A stretch of DNA of 64,000 nt from a bacterium (GTDB taxonomy: Bacteria > Verrucomicrobiota > Verrucomicrobiia > Chthoniobacterales > UBA6821): assembly GCA_021849805.1 (NCBI GenBank), contig JAJZSL010000006.1, forward strand, positions 1-64,000. Direction: 5' to 3'. The position numbers and the translations under genes are program-made. The first letter of the stretch is position 1. Every line of letters starts with the position of its first letter. Positions 6,969-15,189 of this stretch are shown piece after piece. The notes below the pieces were generated by a model. That model did not search any database. It was not told the DNA's origin and saw only the letters and a list, made by a program, of their open reading frames with translations.

Positions 6969-8735
6969 ATGTCCTCTAACAACCCACAAGAACTCGCTGC
7001 GCTGTTTGAAAAAATAGCTCAGCTCCTAGAACTGCAAGGAGAAAATCCATTCAAAGTACGTGCTTATTTACGAGCAGCTCGTTCTCTGGAACAACTGAGA
7101 GAACCACTCGAGCTCCTCATTAGAGAGGAGCGACTTGGAAGTATCGAAGGCATTGGGAAGAATATCGAAGAGAAGATTAAGGAGTTTTCTCTTACTGGTC
7201 GTCTTCTTATCTACGACGAACTGAATGCACAATTTCCTCCTTCTCTTCTAGAACTTTTTGAAATCCAAGGTTTGGGGGCAAAAAAGATCCGTCTTCTTTA
7301 TCAAAAACTTCAGATCTGCTCTCTAGAAGACCTAGAGAAAGCTTGCCTGCACTCTCAAATAGCAATGCTGCCAGGATTTGGCCCCAAATCAGCAGAAAAT
7401 ATTGAGCAAGGAATTCTTTTCTATAAAAAAAATCTTGGCAAGTTTCGACTCGACCAAGTCCTCTCTCTCGCTAAGAAAATAGTGCCTACTCTAGAAGCTT
7501 CCCCTGACGTTCTTCGATGTCAGATTGCTGGTAGTCTACGCCGTTGGAAAGAAACTATTGGCGATCTTGATCTCATTGTCTCTTCAAGGAATCCTACGGC
7601 TGTCATGGCTCTTTTTCTTGAGCATGCTCTTGTTGCTGAAGTTTTGATGAAGGGAGCAACGAAATCGAGTGTTCGCCTAAAAAATGATCTAGGAGAAAGC
7701 ATGCTCCAATGTGATCTTCGAGTTGTTAAGCCCGAGGAATTTCCTTTTGCTCTTCTTTATTTTACTGGTAGCAGAGAACATAATATCCGCCTGCGTAGTC
7801 GTGCTCTAGAATTTGGTTGGTCGTTAAATGAATATTCATTGAGCGCTCAAGAAGGGGCTCCACCTCCTCCACTCATTGAAGAGGAAGAAGACATTTACCA
7901 TGCCTTGAAGCTAGATTTTATTGCACCAGAATTGAGAGAAGATCGTGGTGAAGTTTCTGCTGCTGCTCTAAGAGAGCTTCCAGAGCTTCTTGAGTGGCCG
8001 CAGCTCTGTGGAACCTTTCACTGTCATACAAGAGCCAGTGATGGGAAAAATACTATTGTAGAAATGGCAGAGGCAGCTCAAGAGCTAGGGCTTGATTACT
8101 TGGGAATTGCTGATCATAGCAAAAGTTCTCTCCAGGCTCACGGACTAAGTGAAGAGAGGCTCTTTGAGCAAATAGAAGAAATAAGAATCTTCAATCAATC
8201 CTCTAGAGGCATTCATCTCTTTGCCGGTATTGAATGCGATATTCTCAAAGATGGTCGTCTTGACTTCTCCGATGAAATTTTATCAAAACTCGATTATGTC
8301 GTTGCTTCCGTCCACTCTTCCTTCCAACTCGATGAATGCACCATGACCAATCGTATCCTTCGTGCTATGGAGAATCCTTATATCACCATGATTGGGCACC
8401 TGAGTGGACGACTGCTCTTTTCACGAGAACCTTATGCCCTAAATATTCCGACTATCTTAGATGCTGCTGCTGCCACAAAAACATGGATTGAACTCAACGC
8501 CAGCCCATATCGTCTTGATCTAGACTGGCGCTGGTGGTCACTAGCAAAAGAAAAAGGCGTTCGCTGCGTGATCAATCCTGATGCTCATCATACTTCAGGA
8601 TTCCAGCATCTTCGATTGGGTGTTCATAGTGCACGGAAAGGAGGGCTGAGGAGAGAAGAGGTCATCAATACCCTCCCTTTAGAGAAAATAGGAGAGGCTC
8701 TCAAGCTCAAGAGAACCATGATCACTTCTTCTTAA
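6969..8735 (+). CDS. polX: Family X DNA polymerase / PHP-domain exonuclease (PolX)
   Basis: Bacterial PolX proteins fill short gaps in base-excision repair and have a Mn2+-dependent 3'-5' exonuclease in the PHP domain. From the ATG at 6969 the product is 588 residues; an in-frame TTG at 6951 gives six more but the conserved start (ALFEKIAQLLELQGENPFK) fits the ATG. Helix-hairpin-helix motifs occupy the first ~150 residues (LGSIEGIGKNI, FEIQGLGAKK, LPGFGPKSA). The polymerase signature GSLRR...GDLDLIV follows near 185-205, then the PHP domain from ~345 with HCHTRASDG, ADHS, and the terminal NPDAHH metal ligands. Its 3' end overlaps the convergent downstream gene by 14 bp. Confidence 0.93.
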   Translation: MSSNNPQELAALFEKIAQLLELQGENPFKVRAYLRAARSLEQLREPLELLIREERLGSIEGIGKNIEEKIKEFSLTGRLLIYDELNAQFPPSLLELFEIQGLGAKKIRLLYQKLQICSLEDLEKACLHSQIAMLPGFGPKSAENIEQGILFYKKNLGKFRLDQVLSLAKKIVPTLEASPDVLRCQIAGSLRRWKETIGDLDLIVSSRNPTAVMALFLEHALVAEVLMKGATKSSVRLKNDLGESMLQCDLRVVKPEEFPFALLYFTGSREHNIRLRSRALEFGWSLNEYSLSAQEGAPPPPLIEEEEDIYHALKLDFIAPELREDRGEVSAAALRELPELLEWPQLCGTFHCHTRASDGKNTIVEMAEAAQELGLDYLGIADHSKSSLQAHGLSEERLFEQIEEIRIFNQSSRGIHLFAGIECDILKDGRLDFSDEILSKLDYVVASVHSSFQLDECTMTNRILRAMENPYITMIGHLSGRLLFSREPYALNIPTILDAAAATKTWIELNASPYRLDLDWRWWSLAKEKGVRCVINPDAHHTSGFQHLRLGVHSARKGGLRREEVINTLPLEKIGEALKLKRTMITSS

Positions 8736-9501
8736 ACTGAGTCTGGTAAAAAGAGCAGAACTTCCACCAGGGGAGAAGAAGCTTCATCCACGTCGGCGGA
8801 GAGGGAAGAGGCCGATCCTCTTGTTTCTTCAGGCTAGATCCTCTTGTTCGTGTGGTATTAAAATGAAGAGGAGCCATTCTTTTGCCTGCTTGAAGAACTC
8901 TTAGAAGCCACTCCTCTAGCATGAGCTCTCCGTAAGTAGGATCGAGCAAAAAATCTTTTGTAAATAAAGAGGCACGCCCAAAGAGTGTGCTCGCTATGAT
9001 GCGAGGGCGCACTGTCCAAAAATATTCTAGAGAAAAAACTTGAGGAGCGTAAGAAAAAGTTTTGCCTGCTGCTTCATCTTCAACAATGGCTCCTGCAAGG
9101 AGAAGATCAACTTCCCGATGAGCCTGAAAATATTTTTCTACAGCAATGAGAGCTCCAGGAAGATATTCTTCTCCCGGTTGAAGAAATCCAACAATATTTC
9201 CTCTCACCCGTGCTAGAGCACGAGCGAAACCCTCATGAGCAGTAATATTCTTCTCTTCCAGTAAACGTAATGTGTAGTGAGAAGCATGTTCAGAGAGTTG
9301 AATTTCTTTGGAGATTTTATTCCAAAGGAAACTCTCACCCCCAAGATGTTCAAGGAGCTCTTCGCTTTTAACGCTTTGTTGATTAATCAGAGAAGCAAGA
9401 GAGCTAAGAAGAGGATCATCTTTCTCTCCAGAACCATGATGAATAGTAATAATGGAGAAATCGGGGAGAACAAGCTGATGGTTGGAGAGAGCAAAAGACA
9501 T
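8722..9501 (-). CDS. Divergent family 2 glycosyltransferase-like protein
   Basis: The 259-residue product begins with a GT2-like strand (FSIITIHHGSGEKDDPLLSSLASLINQ) and keeps the later GT2 pattern of an insertion (NITAHEGFARALARVRGNIVGFLQPGEEYLPGAL), but the usual DD and DxD residues are replaced (LQPGEEY where GT-A enzymes have DxDD). The activity is therefore uncertain: it may be a degenerate or specialised transferase. It ends inside the 3' end of polX (14-bp convergent overlap) and lies 66 bp after the exonuclease gene on the same strand. No signal peptide or membrane span. Confidence 0.6.
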   Translation of the reverse strand: MSFALSNHQLVLPDFSIITIHHGSGEKDDPLLSSLASLINQQSVKSEELLEHLGGESFLWNKISKEIQLSEHASHYTLRLLEEKNITAHEGFARALARVRGNIVGFLQPGEEYLPGALIAVEKYFQAHREVDLLLAGAIVEDEAAGKTFSYAPQVFSLEYFWTVRPRIIASTLFGRASLFTKDFLLDPTYGELMLEEWLLRVLQAGKRMAPLHFNTTRTRGSSLKKQEDRPLPSPPTWMKLLLPWWKFCSFYQTQFKKK

Positions 9502-9567
9502 ATATATAACGAGATTAATGATTCCTATCGCGTGCTCGTGTCAAAGTAAAATCATTACTGCTAAGTT

Positions 9568-10164
9568 TTATTCCTGAATGAAAAGATGAATTGATTGATC
9601 AAAAAGATTTGCTCTCTCAAGAAGATAGAGAAGCAGTACTAAGGAAGCCAATGCATCAGAGAGTGCTTCATGCCAACGAAAATCAGGAAGCAACAAGTGC
9701 ACTTTTTCTAAAAGACCAAACTGTTCAAGGAGTGCAGAGAGACGATAAGAACGCAAACCAGGAACAAGTTTTCTACTCAATGTTAAGGTGTCAATCCATG
9801 GTCCGAAGCCATGCATAGGAAAAGCTCTGAGAAAGCGACGCTCTGTACCTCGTCCATGTGCTACTAAATAGCGTGCTTGAAGACGCTGCTGAAACTCTGG
9901 CCAAAGCTCTTGCATAGAGGGAGCATCTCTGAGGTGATGTGGTTCAATCTTATGAATGTGTTGTGCCTTCCATGCAATGGCGGAAGCTGTTCTTAAGTAG
10001 GATCTAAAAAATAAGGAAGATTCAAATCTCAAGGCCCTCATCGGAGCTATTCCTACTTCGATGGGATAGGTTGTTTCACCAGGAAGAAGACCAGCAGACT
10101 CAAAATCGATAGCCACTAGTGCTGCTTCTCTAATCAATGTAGAAGAGGAAGAAGAAGCCTCCAT
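9568..10164 (-). CDS. DEDDh-type 3'-5' exonuclease (DnaQ/ribonuclease T superfamily)
   Basis: The 198-residue protein has an Exo I motif AIDFESAG (Asp-x-Glu), an Exo II-like AHGRGTERRFL, a WIDTLTLSR segment and an Exo III HEALSDA (His-x4-Asp), the four acidic residues plus His of DEDDh nucleases. The acidic residue of Exo II is Glu rather than the usual Asp. The substrate is unknown: the superfamily includes proofreading subunits, RNases and stand-alone nucleases, and this lacks the extra domains of PolC, DinG or UvrC-linked forms. It sits 48 bp downstream of the DAHP synthase gene on the same strand, so it may be co-transcribed with it. Confidence 0.8.
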   Translation of the reverse strand: MEASSSSSTLIREAALVAIDFESAGLLPGETTYPIEVGIAPMRALRFESSLFFRSYLRTASAIAWKAQHIHKIEPHHLRDAPSMQELWPEFQQRLQARYLVAHGRGTERRFLRAFPMHGFGPWIDTLTLSRKLVPGLRSYRLSALLEQFGLLEKVHLLLPDFRWHEALSDALASLVLLLYLLERANLFDQSIHLFIQE

Positions 10165-10212
10165 AAAATCGCTGATCTACTCAAAATTATTAAATGGCAC
10201 TCTCCTTAGTCG

Positions 10213-11265
10213 CTAGAGAGCACGTAGGAGTGATGCTGTGCTTTCCCAATCCAAACAAGGATCAGTGATGGAAACTCCATATCGCAGAGAAGAAGGATCC
10301 TCCAGCAGAAGCTGATGACCTCTCTCTAAATAACTCTCAAGCATCACTCCGATGATTTCTTTTCTTCCTGACCTTCGCTGTTCTATCACATTATTGAGAA
10401 CATTTTTCTGCTCGAGTGGATTCTTTCCGCTATTAGCATGACTACAATCAATCATCAGCGCTAAGGGAGCTTGAGCTTTTTTTAGCTGCTCAAGAGTTTG
10501 AGCGATCTGTTGAGGAAAGTAATTCGCTCCATCGCGCCCACCACGTAGGACTAAGTGAGATTGATCATTCCCTTCCGTCATAATGATGCTGGTCATCCCT
10601 TCTTGATCGATACCAAGAAAGCTATGTGGGATGCGTGAAGAGCACATGGCATTAATGGCTGCTTGGATATGACCATCGGTACTATTCTTAAATCCTACCG
10701 GCATCGATAGGCCACTAGCCATCTCACGATGTGTTTGGGATTCTATTGTTCGGGCTCCAATGGCAGACCAACTAATAAGATCAGCAATATATTGAGGAAT
10801 AATAGGGTCGAGAAACTCCGTTCCTGCAGGAAGGCCTAAATCGGCAATTTCTAAGAGAAGCCGACGGGCAATGATGATTCCTTCTTCGATTTTTCCAGAA
10901 TCATTGAGGTAAGGATCATTCATGAGCCCTTTCCAACCAATTGCTGTACGTGGTTTTTCAAAATAGACACGCATGACAATGAAGAGACGATCCTCTAGCT
11001 CGCGAGCAAGCGAGGCGAGGCGCTGAGCATAATCGATGGCACCAAGAGGATCATGAATAGAACAAGGTCCCACAACAACAAGCAAGCGCTCTTCTTCTTG
11101 ACGAAGAATGCGTCCTATTGTGTTCCGAAAATGGAGAACACGCTGAAAGTTTTTCTCAGAAGTAGGCAGTTTTTCTTTAATAAAACGAGGAGAAGCTAAA
11201 CGCGTTATAGAGTGAACACGTATATTCTCAACGCTCTTGAGCAGTGTACTAGAGGAATCAGGCAT
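10213..11265 (-). CDS. aroF: 3-deoxy-7-phosphoheptulonate (DAHP) synthase, class I AroF/G/H type
   Basis: The enzyme condenses phosphoenolpyruvate and erythrose 4-phosphate as the first step of aromatic amino acid synthesis. The 350-residue product matches the E. coli AroG/F/H layout: LLVVVGPCSIHDP, MRVYFEKPRTAIGWKGLMNDP, PAGTEFLDPIIPQYIADLISW, IGARTIESQTHREMASGLS, GFKNSTDG, LVLRGG and IDCSHANSGK. Active-site Cys, the Lys of EKPRT, and the metal ligands are visible. The N-terminal extension that mediates feedback inhibition is present, but which aromatic amino acid it senses cannot be read here. The intergenic region towards yajQ is only 46 bp, so divergent promoters there must be compact. 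Confidence 0.95.
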   Translation of the reverse strand: MPDSSSTLLKSVENIRVHSITRLASPRFIKEKLPTSEKNFQRVLHFRNTIGRILRQEEERLLVVVGPCSIHDPLGAIDYAQRLASLARELEDRLFIVMRVYFEKPRTAIGWKGLMNDPYLNDSGKIEEGIIIARRLLLEIADLGLPAGTEFLDPIIPQYIADLISWSAIGARTIESQTHREMASGLSMPVGFKNSTDGHIQAAINAMCSSRIPHSFLGIDQEGMTSIIMTEGNDQSHLVLRGGRDGANYFPQQIAQTLEQLKKAQAPLALMIDCSHANSGKNPLEQKNVLNNVIEQRRSGRKEIIGVMLESYLERGHQLLLEDPSSLRYGVSITDPCLDWESTASLLRAL

Positions 11266-11311
11266 GAATATCTAGACTAGAATTTTTGAATTTTTATGAC
11301 AAGATCCTTTG

Positions 11312-11800
11312 ATGCCCTCTTTTGATATTGTTTCTGAAATAGAACGCATGGAAATTGAAAATGCCGTGAATCAAGCCCGTAAGGAGACGACAACTCGATT
11401 TGATTTTAAAGGGAGTAGAGTCACCATCGAGCAACCCAAACCAGAAACTATTATTCTAGAAGCTCAAGATAGTAAAAAGCTTCAAGCACTGCGAGAAATC
11501 ATGATTGGAAAATTGGCTAAACGAAATGTCGATTTACGTAATGTCGAGGAAAAGAATCCTCTGATCTCTCCCTTGGGTCATGCTCGTCAAGAATTACTCA
11601 TTAAACAAGGCCTTGATGGCCCCAAAGCTAAAGAAATTGTAGCTGCTATTAAGGAGAAAAAATTTAAAGTTCAATCGACTCTCCAAGATCGTCAAATCCG
11701 TGTTACAGGGCCGAAGCGAGATGAACTTCAAGCAGTGATCTCTTTTTTAAAACAGAGCGACTTTGCTGTTGCTCTCAATTTTAAAAATTTTCGAGATTAG
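11312..11800 (+). CDS. yajQ: YajQ family nucleotide-binding protein
   Basis: YajQ proteins are small two-domain proteins that bind nucleotides; some homologues bind cyclic di-GMP and act with transcription factors. The 162-residue product begins at the ATG at 11312 (a TTG one codon earlier gives no gain) with MPSFDIVSEIERMEIENAVNQA, the classic family N-terminus, and shows the duplicated RFDFKGS and VQSTLQDRQIRVTGPKRDELQ segments. Its function in this organism is not determinable from context. The last codons and stop lie at the beginning of a copy of the ~150-bp dispersed repeat. Confidence 0.95.
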   Translation: MPSFDIVSEIERMEIENAVNQARKETTTRFDFKGSRVTIEQPKPETIILEAQDSKKLQALREIMIGKLAKRNVDLRNVEEKNPLISPLGHARQELLIKQGLDGPKAKEIVAAIKEKKFKVQSTLQDRQIRVTGPKRDELQAVISFLKQSDFAVALNFKNFRD

Positions 11801-12111
11801 AGTGTTTTAGAATGTTTTAAATAATGTTGCACTCGATATAGTCACATTACTTAGAAATTCAAGGAAAGAGTGCAGAGATTTTTAAAAAAGGCAAGGCCGA
11901 AGACCAAGTGCTATCTCAACGATAAGGTGATGGGATGAGAACGCTGCACTTTTTAAATAAGATCAAGTCCATTCCCTCTAATTTCTAAGTAATTTGACTA
12001 TAATGCCAGAGGAGAGAAGTGCAAACCCACCATGTATTCTCATACTGGAGAACCTGAGTACCGGAAGTGACACCGCTATACACGGCTAGAGCATTCGTGA
12101 AAATGCCCTAG
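11793..12111 (+). repeat. ~150-bp dispersed repeat, copy 2, interrupted by a MITE
   Basis: The segments 11793-11838 and 12003-12111 together align with 2327-2173 (minus) and about 63263-63405 (plus). The left part begins GAGATTAGAGTGTTTT, identical to copy 1, and overlaps the yajQ stop codon. The right part runs from ATGCCAG through TTCTCATACTGGAG and GAAGTGAC to ATGCCCTAG. The break coincides exactly with the MITE ends at a TA dinucleotide. This 322-bp gap between yajQ and the pseudopilin gene holds no gene. Confidence 0.75.
11837..12002 (+). mobile_element. 166-bp MITE with TA ends, copy A
   Basis: Both ends carry an inverted repeat of about 22 bp, TATAGTCAAATTACTTAGAA and onward (left arm 11837-11859 with one C for A; right arm 11980-12002). 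There is no open reading frame of note. A second copy of identical length lies at 41315-41480 in opposite orientation, and a decayed third at 61945. TA at each end fits the TA target duplication of Tc1/mariner/IS630-type transposases; the mobilising transposase is not in this window. Confidence 0.85.
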
Positions 12112-12124
12112 CTTCTTTGTTCTT
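12085..12124 (+). terminator. Hairpin with U-rich tail, possible terminator for the yajQ transcript
   Basis: Arms GCTAGAGCATT (12085-12095) and AATGCCCTAGC (12102-12112) form an 11-bp stem with one mismatch, followed by TTCTTTGTTCTT. It is the distal end of the dispersed repeat. The U-tract is interrupted, so efficiency is uncertain. The opposite strand lacks a U-tract. Confidence 0.4.
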
Positions 12125-12722
12125 AGAGCTCACTCTCCTTCTCAATACTTCCTAAATTTTCATTATTGCTCAGTTGGTGAGGGGTGTAGGAGAGGGCATC
12201 TCCACCTCGATGCATGATAACACAGCCTTTATTGCCATAGGGCTTAGTAGAGTGATCTAAGGTAATAGACATGGTAGAACCATTTCCATGAATGGTAGCA
12301 TTGCGTGTAATCAGGAAAATAGCATTCCCTTCACTCTCTTCTTTCACCGAGTAGAGGCGAAATGCTGTTTGAGCAGCACTTGTTGGAAAATGACTCTCAG
12401 AAACATGAACTCCAGGAGCAGAGCAGAGTTTGGCAAATTCATTTTTGGAAAGATAGCCATGACAGAGTGCATCAGCCCATGCCGAGAAGCTACTGGGAGT
12501 CATATCACCAGGCCATCCTAGTGTTTGATCACCACTAGTTGCAGCATCAATAGCCATCGATTGTGTAGCCAGGTAGAGTTGACGTGCATTACTGGCTGTT
12601 TGAAGCATTTCACCCTTTGTGAGCGCTGAAAGCAGATGAGGTAAGGTCAGTGAAACCATTAGTGCAATAATGGAAATAACAATGAGTAACTCAAGCAAGG
12701 TGAAGGCGGTCTGTTTTTTCAT
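12123..12722 (-). CDS. Type IV pilin-like / type II secretion pseudopilin
   Basis: From the ATG at 12722 the product is 199 residues and starts MKKQTAFTLLELLIVISIIALM, the prepilin signature: a short basic leader, cleavage before Phe, Glu at mature position 5 and a hydrophobic N-terminal helix. A longer frame starting at a TTG (12773) is rejected because it would overlap the end of glgB and bury the leader. The residue before the cleavage site is Ala rather than Gly, which prepilin peptidases tolerate less commonly. The globular part has no recognised family; single PVC-type pseudopilins like this are frequent. It follows glgB by 47 bp on the same strand. Confidence 0.85.
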   Translation of the reverse strand: MKKQTAFTLLELLIVISIIALMVSLTLPHLLSALTKGEMLQTASNARQLYLATQSMAIDAATSGDQTLGWPGDMTPSSFSAWADALCHGYLSKNEFAKLCSAPGVHVSESHFPTSAAQTAFRLYSVKEESEGNAIFLITRNATIHGNGSTMSITLDHSTKPYGNKGCVIMHRGGDALSYTPHQLSNNENLGSIEKESEL

Positions 12723-12769
12723 GATGTTAGAGAGTAGGGAGCAAAATGACGACTCCTCTTCTCTTGCAC

Positions 12770-15034
12770 TCAAGAGGAAGCTTTCTCTGGAAGATACAAG
12801 TAGAGAGTACTCAAGGGTGGTAGATCGAGAAGAAGTGAAAAAGGTAAACCGTGAGCTCCAATTGGCTCGGAAGAGAAAGAGCGTGTTTTATTGAAGTCAC
12901 TTCCCCCAAAAAAAGCGTCATCGCTGTTGAGTAATAAGTCATAAGAGCCTGCAAAGGGAACACCAAGGCGATAATGATAACGAGGCAGCGGTGTAGCATG
13001 AACAATAACCAAAAGATCTCTATAGCGCTCTCCTTGCGAAGCTAGAACTGAAGAGGGAGCTTTTCGAAGAAAAGCCCAAACACTCTGCTCTGCATCTTGA
13101 AAATCGATCCACTGAAATCCTTCCCAAGAATCATCTAAGAGGAAGAGAGCTGCTTCACGGCGATAGATTTCATTCAGGCGCCTAACCAATCGCTGCACAC
13201 CACAATGAGATGGATCTTGCAGAAGATGCCAATCAAGACTTTGTTGATGATTCCACTGAGCACGTTGGGCAAATTCACCACCTTGAAAGAGCAATTTCTT
13301 TCCAGGATGACTCCACATCCATGATAAAAAGAGCCGAAGGTTCGCAAATTGTTGCCAATCATCCTCAGGCATTTTAGAGAGGAGCGATCCTTTCCCATGA
13401 GTTACTTCATCATGGCTTAAAACCAAAATGAAATGCTCATGATAAGCGTAGATCATTGAAAAAGTAACCTCTCCTTGATGATACTTACGATAGATAGGAG
13501 AACGACTCATGTACCTTAGGGAATCATTCATCCAGCCCATGTTCCATTTAAAACCAAAACCAAGACCTCCATGATAAGTTGGTTTGGAAACTTGGGGCCA
13601 TGAGGTTGATTCCTCAGCAATCATCATGATTCCAGGATGCCTACTGTAGCAGAGCTCATTGCACTCTTTAATAAAACTAACAGCTTGAAGATTCTCACGC
13701 CCTCCATATTCATTGGGAATCCACTCTCCTTCTTTTCTTGAGTAATCCAAATAGAGCATCGAAGCCACAGCATCCATGCGCAATCCATCAATATGATACT
13801 CGGCTAACCAGTAGAGCGCATTAGCAAGGAGAAAATTCCTAACTTCCTTGCGCCCATAATTAAAAATCATTGTCCCCCAGTCTTGATGTTCTCCTTGTCG
13901 TGGATCTTCGTGCTCATAGAGCGCTGTTCCATCATAGCGCCAGAGTCCATGAGCATCACGTGGGAAATGTCCTGGGACCCAATCAAGCAAGACACCGATA
14001 CCAGCTTGATGCAATCGATCCACTAAGTAGCGAAAATCATCTGGTTTTCCAAAACGACTGCTAGGAGCAAAATAGTTGACAATTTGATAACCCCATGATC
14101 CTTCAAAAGGATGCTCCATCACCGGTAGGAATTCGACATGGGTAAATCCCATCTCCAACACATAGTCAACTAACTTCTCAGCCAGCTCTCGATAGCTGAG
14201 GGGACGATTATTTTCTTCGGGAACACGGCGCCATGATCCCAGGTGAACTTCATAAATAGAGAGAGGTTGACGATAACAATCACTACAGAAGCGCTTCTTC
14301 ATCCAATCATGATCATTCCAGACATAGTCATTGAGGTCATAGACCATGCAAGCGGTGCTCAAATCATGCTGTGCAAAAAAAGCATAAGGGTCTGTTTTTA
14401 AGAAAACATCGCCATGAGGTCCTCTCAATTCGTATTTGTAATGAGCTCCTGGAGCGACTTTTGGCAGAAAGATCTCCCAAACACCTGAGGATCCCAAACG
14501 GCGCATGGGATGAAAGCGGCCATCCCAATGGTTAAAATCACCCACAACACTAACACGTTGAGCATTGGGAGCCCAAAGAGCAAAGCTTGTTCCAGCAACA
14601 CCGCAAACCACTCGCCGATGAGCTCCTAGAAAGCGATAAGCTTCTGCATGCTTTCCTTCGGAGAATAAGTAGAGATCAAGCTCTCCAAGCTGAGGAGCAA
14701 ACGAATAAGGATCTACTATTGTTATTCTCTCTTCCCGCTGAGTAATGATTTCTAACTGATAATCGAGAAAAACTCCTCTTGATTTTTCAACATGCTCTCT
14801 GGGAAGGACTATTTCAAAGAGTCCTTCCCTCTCTACAGAGGGGATCTCTAGGAGTGAACACTCTCTTTTCTCTACCAGATCAAGTTTTAGGAAAAGTGCT
14901 CTTGCTTCTGGATACCAAACTCGCAGTAGCGCTCTTTCTTCATCCAGGAGATGCATGCCTAATAATCGATGAGGATCACTATGTCTCAATTCTATCAAGG
15001 GATAGAGGTCATCAGCCGGGAGAATCGAAGACAT
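12770..15034 (-). CDS. glgB: 1,4-alpha-glucan (glycogen) branching enzyme
   Basis: GlgB makes alpha-1,6 branches in glycogen. The 754-residue product has an N-terminal N1 domain (1-~115), a CBM48 domain (LWAPNAQRVSVVGDFNHWDG, ~153-172), the GH13 barrel with nucleophile Asp421 (DGLRMDAVASM), acid/base Glu474 (AEEST), the second Asp in LSHDEVTHGKGS, and a C-terminal all-beta domain. Full length with the N1 domain resembles E. coli GlgB. It is followed at 47 bp by the pseudopilin and is divergent from the GH5 gene. No other glycogen genes are in the window. Confidence 0.96.
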   Translation of the reverse strand: MSSILPADDLYPLIELRHSDPHRLLGMHLLDEERALLRVWYPEARALFLKLDLVEKRECSLLEIPSVEREGLFEIVLPREHVEKSRGVFLDYQLEIITQREERITIVDPYSFAPQLGELDLYLFSEGKHAEAYRFLGAHRRVVCGVAGTSFALWAPNAQRVSVVGDFNHWDGRFHPMRRLGSSGVWEIFLPKVAPGAHYKYELRGPHGDVFLKTDPYAFFAQHDLSTACMVYDLNDYVWNDHDWMKKRFCSDCYRQPLSIYEVHLGSWRRVPEENNRPLSYRELAEKLVDYVLEMGFTHVEFLPVMEHPFEGSWGYQIVNYFAPSSRFGKPDDFRYLVDRLHQAGIGVLLDWVPGHFPRDAHGLWRYDGTALYEHEDPRQGEHQDWGTMIFNYGRKEVRNFLLANALYWLAEYHIDGLRMDAVASMLYLDYSRKEGEWIPNEYGGRENLQAVSFIKECNELCYSRHPGIMMIAEESTSWPQVSKPTYHGGLGFGFKWNMGWMNDSLRYMSRSPIYRKYHQGEVTFSMIYAYHEHFILVLSHDEVTHGKGSLLSKMPEDDWQQFANLRLFLSWMWSHPGKKLLFQGGEFAQRAQWNHQQSLDWHLLQDPSHCGVQRLVRRLNEIYRREAALFLLDDSWEGFQWIDFQDAEQSVWAFLRKAPSSVLASQGERYRDLLVIVHATPLPRYHYRLGVPFAGSYDLLLNSDDAFFGGSDFNKTRSFSSEPIGAHGLPFSLLLDLPPLSTLYLYLPEKASS

Positions 15035-15189
15035 AGGAGCTCTTGGAGATCGTTGAAGGTTGATTATTTTTCTGGAGATTTTCTAGAAAGGGAAAATGAT
15101 AAGCCATCCAAGTTATCGAGACTAGACTTTTAAGTAGCAACAGCTTCTTTTATTCACTCCATCATTCACTCCACTAGAAAATCAAATCG

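Noticed and set aside
12123-12773. Pseudopilin starting at the TTG at 12773
   Set aside because: It would put 17 residues before the prepilin leader and overlap the glgB stop.
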